Shown here: positions 51,237-53,169 of the stretch, piece after piece
How the letters are laid out: each line of letters opens with the position of its first letter
Numbering within the stretch: the first letter of the stretch is position 1
DNA from: an uncultured Holophagaceae bacterium
Lineage (GTDB): Bacteria > Acidobacteriota > Holophagae > Holophagales > Holophagaceae
Reading direction: 5' to 3'
DNA: 53,169 bases
Assembly: GCA_903863195.1 (NCBI GenBank)
Contig: CAIPAY010000211.1
Span: 1 to 53,169 of the forward strand
Program-made: the position numbers and the translations under genes
Notes under the pieces: generated by a model
Databases searched by the model: none
The model's input: only the letters and a program-made list of their open reading frames with translations
Told to the model about the DNA's origin: nothing

Positions 51237-52184
51237 CTACGTCCAGGGACACCCATCGGTCACCTGCATGCGGAAGGCGCGGGGCTCGACGCTGAGCTCG
51301 GCGCGGTCGCGCTCGGGGGCGGGCTCGCCGTCCAGGTGCCAGGGCAGGGGACGCTCCAGGCGCAGCAGGGCGCTGCGCACCCGGCCTTCCCGCCGGAGCA
51401 GGGTGGTGCCCCCCTCCCGGAAGAGCTGGGGCACCTCCGAGGCCAGCGCCAGCCAGCCTGGGCGCGCCAGCGTGGCCCACTGCAGGAGGCCGTCCGTGGG
51501 GTCGGCACCGGGGGCGATCCAGAGGCCGTTGCCGAAGGTGGGGAGGTTCGCAAAGCTGAGGCTCCAGGCCGCTGCCGGCAGGGCGGGCGGGGCCGGGTGG
51601 AGGGCGGCGCGGATGCGCTCGAGGCGCCCGGAGGTCGGTGGGGTGGGCAGCGGCTCGGCGTCCCAGGTGAGCCCCGCCTCCTGCCAGGTGCGCCAGAGCT
51701 GCCAGCAGGCCTGGGCATAGGTGCTGAAGCCCCGCCCGGGCAGGCTGTCGAAGCGGTGGGCCACGGCGGCCTCGAAGCCCGTGCCGCAGATGTTCAGGAA
51801 GCAGACCCCGTCCAGGCGGGGCAGGTCCATGCGTAGCTCCCGGCCTTCCAGCAGCCGCTGCAGGGCGCCCGAGGGCTCCAGGGGCGTGCGGAGGCCATGG
51901 ACCAGTCCGTTGCCGCTGCCGCCGGGAAGGGCCGCCAGGGGCACCGGGCAGCCCCGGTCCACCAGAGCCTTCGCCGCGTGGTGCATGGTGCCGTCGCCGC
52001 CCCACACGAAGAGCGGTCCCCCGGCTGCGACCGCCTGCGCGATGGGCGCATCGAAGTCCCAGGGCGGCCCGAAGGGCAGCACCTCCACCCGGTCCCGCAG
52101 CTCTTTCGGCAGGGGCCGCAGCAGCGTGTCCGGGTCCTTGGGCGAGGTGCCCGAGGCGGGGTTGAAGAGGATCGGCAGCTGCAT
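51237..52184 (-). CDS. Diacylglycerol/lipid kinase (DagK/YegS family)
   Basis: The 315-residue protein has the DAGK catalytic blocks LFNPASGTSP, FVWGGDGTMHH, LAALPGGSGNGLVHGL and FLNICGTGFEA. The C-terminal half is a beta-sandwich that ends in LPWHLDGEPAPE, the usual LDGE-type block. It should phosphorylate a lipid at the membrane with ATP. The exact lipid (diacylglycerol, undecaprenol or sphingoid base) is not known. Confidence 0.9.
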   Translation of the reverse strand: MQLPILFNPASGTSPKDPDTLLRPLPKELRDRVEVLPFGPPWDFDAPIAQAVAAGGPLFVWGGDGTMHHAAKALVDRGCPVPLAALPGGSGNGLVHGLRTPLEPSGALQRLLEGRELRMDLPRLDGVCFLNICGTGFEAAVAHRFDSLPGRGFSTYAQACWQLWRTWQEAGLTWDAEPLPTPPTSGRLERIRAALHPAPPALPAAAWSLSFANLPTFGNGLWIAPGADPTDGLLQWATLARPGWLALASEVPQLFREGGTTLLRREGRVRSALLRLERPLPWHLDGEPAPERDRAELSVEPRAFRMQVTDGCPWT

Positions 52185-52461
52185 GAGCCGAGCATAGCCG
52201 GGGTAGTGGCAATCCGGGGACAGGGGCGCCCCAACGGCATGTTCGGGGCTCGCTGAATTAGGCAGTGCCTAGGGTGTGTCCTGCACGCAGATGTTCTCCT
52301 CTCCCAGGAAACCCGGATGAACCTCTAAGAAACCCCTCTCAACAAGTAATCGAGCGTATGGAGATCCCTGCTCCGGGGAGGTAGGTTGTTCTAACCGCGC
52401 CGCGCCAGTCCTCAGTGACAACACCTAGCAACAGGGAATGTAAGGGCAAGGAGGAGGACCG
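52185..52461. other. Intergenic gap before the TubC_N-like gene
   Basis: These 277 nt hold no gene that I can support. A small palindrome AGGCAGTGCCT is at 52260-52270. The last 15 nt carry the strong ribosome site of the following small gene. No promoter is clear. Confidence 0.4.
52448..52454 (+). promoter_or_regulatory. Strong Shine-Dalgarno site of the 65-aa gene
   Basis: AAGGAGG lies seven nt before ATG 52462. It supports that this short frame is really translated. Confidence 0.8.
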
Positions 52462-52659
52462 ATGACCAGTGACACCATGGCCGCGACCGAGATCCTGGAC
52501 CTGGCTGGCCGCATGGGGGTGATGGTCGCCCTGTCGCCCGTCCCAGGCAAGATCATGATCAAAGCGACTCCCGCACCGCCGCTGGCGTTGATGAAGCTGC
52601 TGCTGGACCACAAGCCCGAGGTCCTCGAGGCCCTGCACAGCCGGGCGCAGGCGGTCTGA
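52462..52659 (+). CDS. 65-aa protein resembling a TubC_N docking domain
   Basis: The short product has the pattern EILDLAGRMGVMVALSPVPG.., followed by LMKLLLDHKPEVLEALHSRA. This is the usual helix-hairpin-helix shape of TubC_N modules, which mostly end ...LRAHKAELLALL. In known cases these sit at the ends of polyketide/peptide synthetases or other enzymes. Here it stands alone with a strong ribosome site, so it is likely a true small protein. No synthetase gene is near. Confidence 0.65.
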   Translation: MTSDTMAATEILDLAGRMGVMVALSPVPGKIMIKATPAPPLALMKLLLDHKPEVLEALHSRAQAV

Positions 52660-52759
52660 GGCGGAAGCACTGGCCTGCGCGCCGCCAGGAGTGTGCCGGC
52701 GACCATGCTATGTTCGCCCCTGGCATCGGCTTGCGCCTGCTGCCTGGAGGCCCTCACCC

Positions 52760-53169
52760 ATGGCCCGCATCCGCATTGAGCTGCCTGCACAGTTCCCGTT
52801 TGCCACCGAGATCCCGCTGCTGATCGGGCACATCAACTACGGCAACCACCTCGACAACGCCCAGGTGCTGGGCCTGGTGTCCGAGGCCCGCCTGCGCTAC
52901 CTCAAGTCCCTGGGCTACTCGGAGCTCGATGTGGCGGGACGGGGCATCATCGCCCGGGATGCCGCCGTGCAGTACCGCTCAGAGGCCTTCCATGGCGAAG
53001 TCATGGTGGTCGAGATGGGCGTGGAGGACTTCCACGAGTACGGCTGCGACTTCATCTGGCGGCTGGCTGAGCGGGACTCCGGCCGGGAGGTGGCCCGCGG
53101 CAAGACCGGCATCGTGTTCTTCGACTACCAGGCCCGCAAGAAGGCCAAGGTGCCGGATGCGTTCCGCCA
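52760..53169 (+). CDS. Hotdog-fold acyl-CoA thioesterase (YbgC/FadM-like), 3' end outside window
   Basis: The visible 136 residues begin MARIRIELPAQ and contain IGHINYGNHLDNAQVLGLVSEARLRYL, the 4HBT motif, where Asn/His lie in the usual active-site helix region. Strands with VQYRSEAFHGEVMVVEM follow. The ATG at 52760 has GGAGG upstream. The frame is open to the window end. The substrate could be an acyl-CoA or an aromatic acyl-CoA. Confidence 0.85.
   Translation, partial: MARIRIELPAQFPFATEIPLLIGHINYGNHLDNAQVLGLVSEARLRYLKSLGYSELDVAGRGIIARDAAVQYRSEAFHGEVMVVEMGVEDFHEYGCDFIWRLAERDSGREVARGKTGIVFFDYQARKKAKVPDAFR

Overview
This 53-kb window looks like chromosomal DNA from a GC-rich, Gram-negative, motility- or surface-signalling heterotroph. 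It encodes Kdo transferase and ArnD (lipopolysaccharide), a one-piece SecDF next to YajC, many lipoprotein and Sec signals, and large hybrid histidine kinases. Gene style (short overlaps, GTG/TTG starts, a tungsten aldehyde oxidoreductase operon, intergenic hairpin repeats) resembles Acidobacteriota of the Holophaga/Geothrix type. That placement is inference from overall gene content and is not proven here. I see no rRNA, tRNA, CRISPR array, phage or insertion sequence.

Layout. (1) 1-3851, plus strand: tgt (5' cut by the window), yajC and secDF, closed by a strong hairpin terminator. (2) 3916-8334, minus strand: an ArnD deacetylase, a cobalamin-binding sensor with the Wx9EH photoreceptor signature, and a hybrid histidine kinase that overlaps it by 17 nt. 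(3) 8546-10021: a POT-family peptide transporter. (4) 10212-14365: an AorABC-type tungsten aldehyde:ferredoxin/NAD oxidoreductase operon with a MoaD-like protein and an unknown 102-aa protein. (5) 14523-17814: a redox maturation cluster made of a TlpA-DUF4266 fusion, a DUF3570 outer-membrane-type protein, an ApbE flavin transferase and a DsbD-alpha-like protein. (6) 17811-22449, minus: PilZ protein, phosphoesterase, a ThiE-AroK fusion and an ABC exporter. (7) 22540-27680, plus: four overlapping genes, M28 peptidase, aroB, TPR protein and a small protein of unknown role. (8) 27860-34407, minus: S1/P1 nuclease, signal peptidase I, a putative lipoprotein, Tex, a CobW-type GTPase and a small membrane protein. 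(9) 34601-40371, plus: waaA, a REC-HATPase regulator, and an SBP3-PAS-GAF-PAS hybrid kinase bracketed by near-identical repeats. (10) 40550-42497, minus: ribB with a degenerate RibA half, a cNMP-binding protein and thioredoxin. (11) 42591-45635, plus: a DUF4388 protein, a lipoprotein and an FtsX-like permease. (12) 45640-50207, minus: murC, M14 peptidase and ubiX. (13) 50320-53169: a secreted protein of unknown function, a lipid kinase, a TubC_N-like mini-protein and the start of a hotdog thioesterase.

The most interesting signals are the cobalamin sensor/kinase pair, the TlpA-DUF4266 redox cluster, the AOR operon with its unassigned small protein, the ThiE-AroK fusion, the non-catalytic RibA half, and several families of hairpin elements whose arms are built from short tandem units. 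Two of those hairpins flank one hybrid kinase gene.
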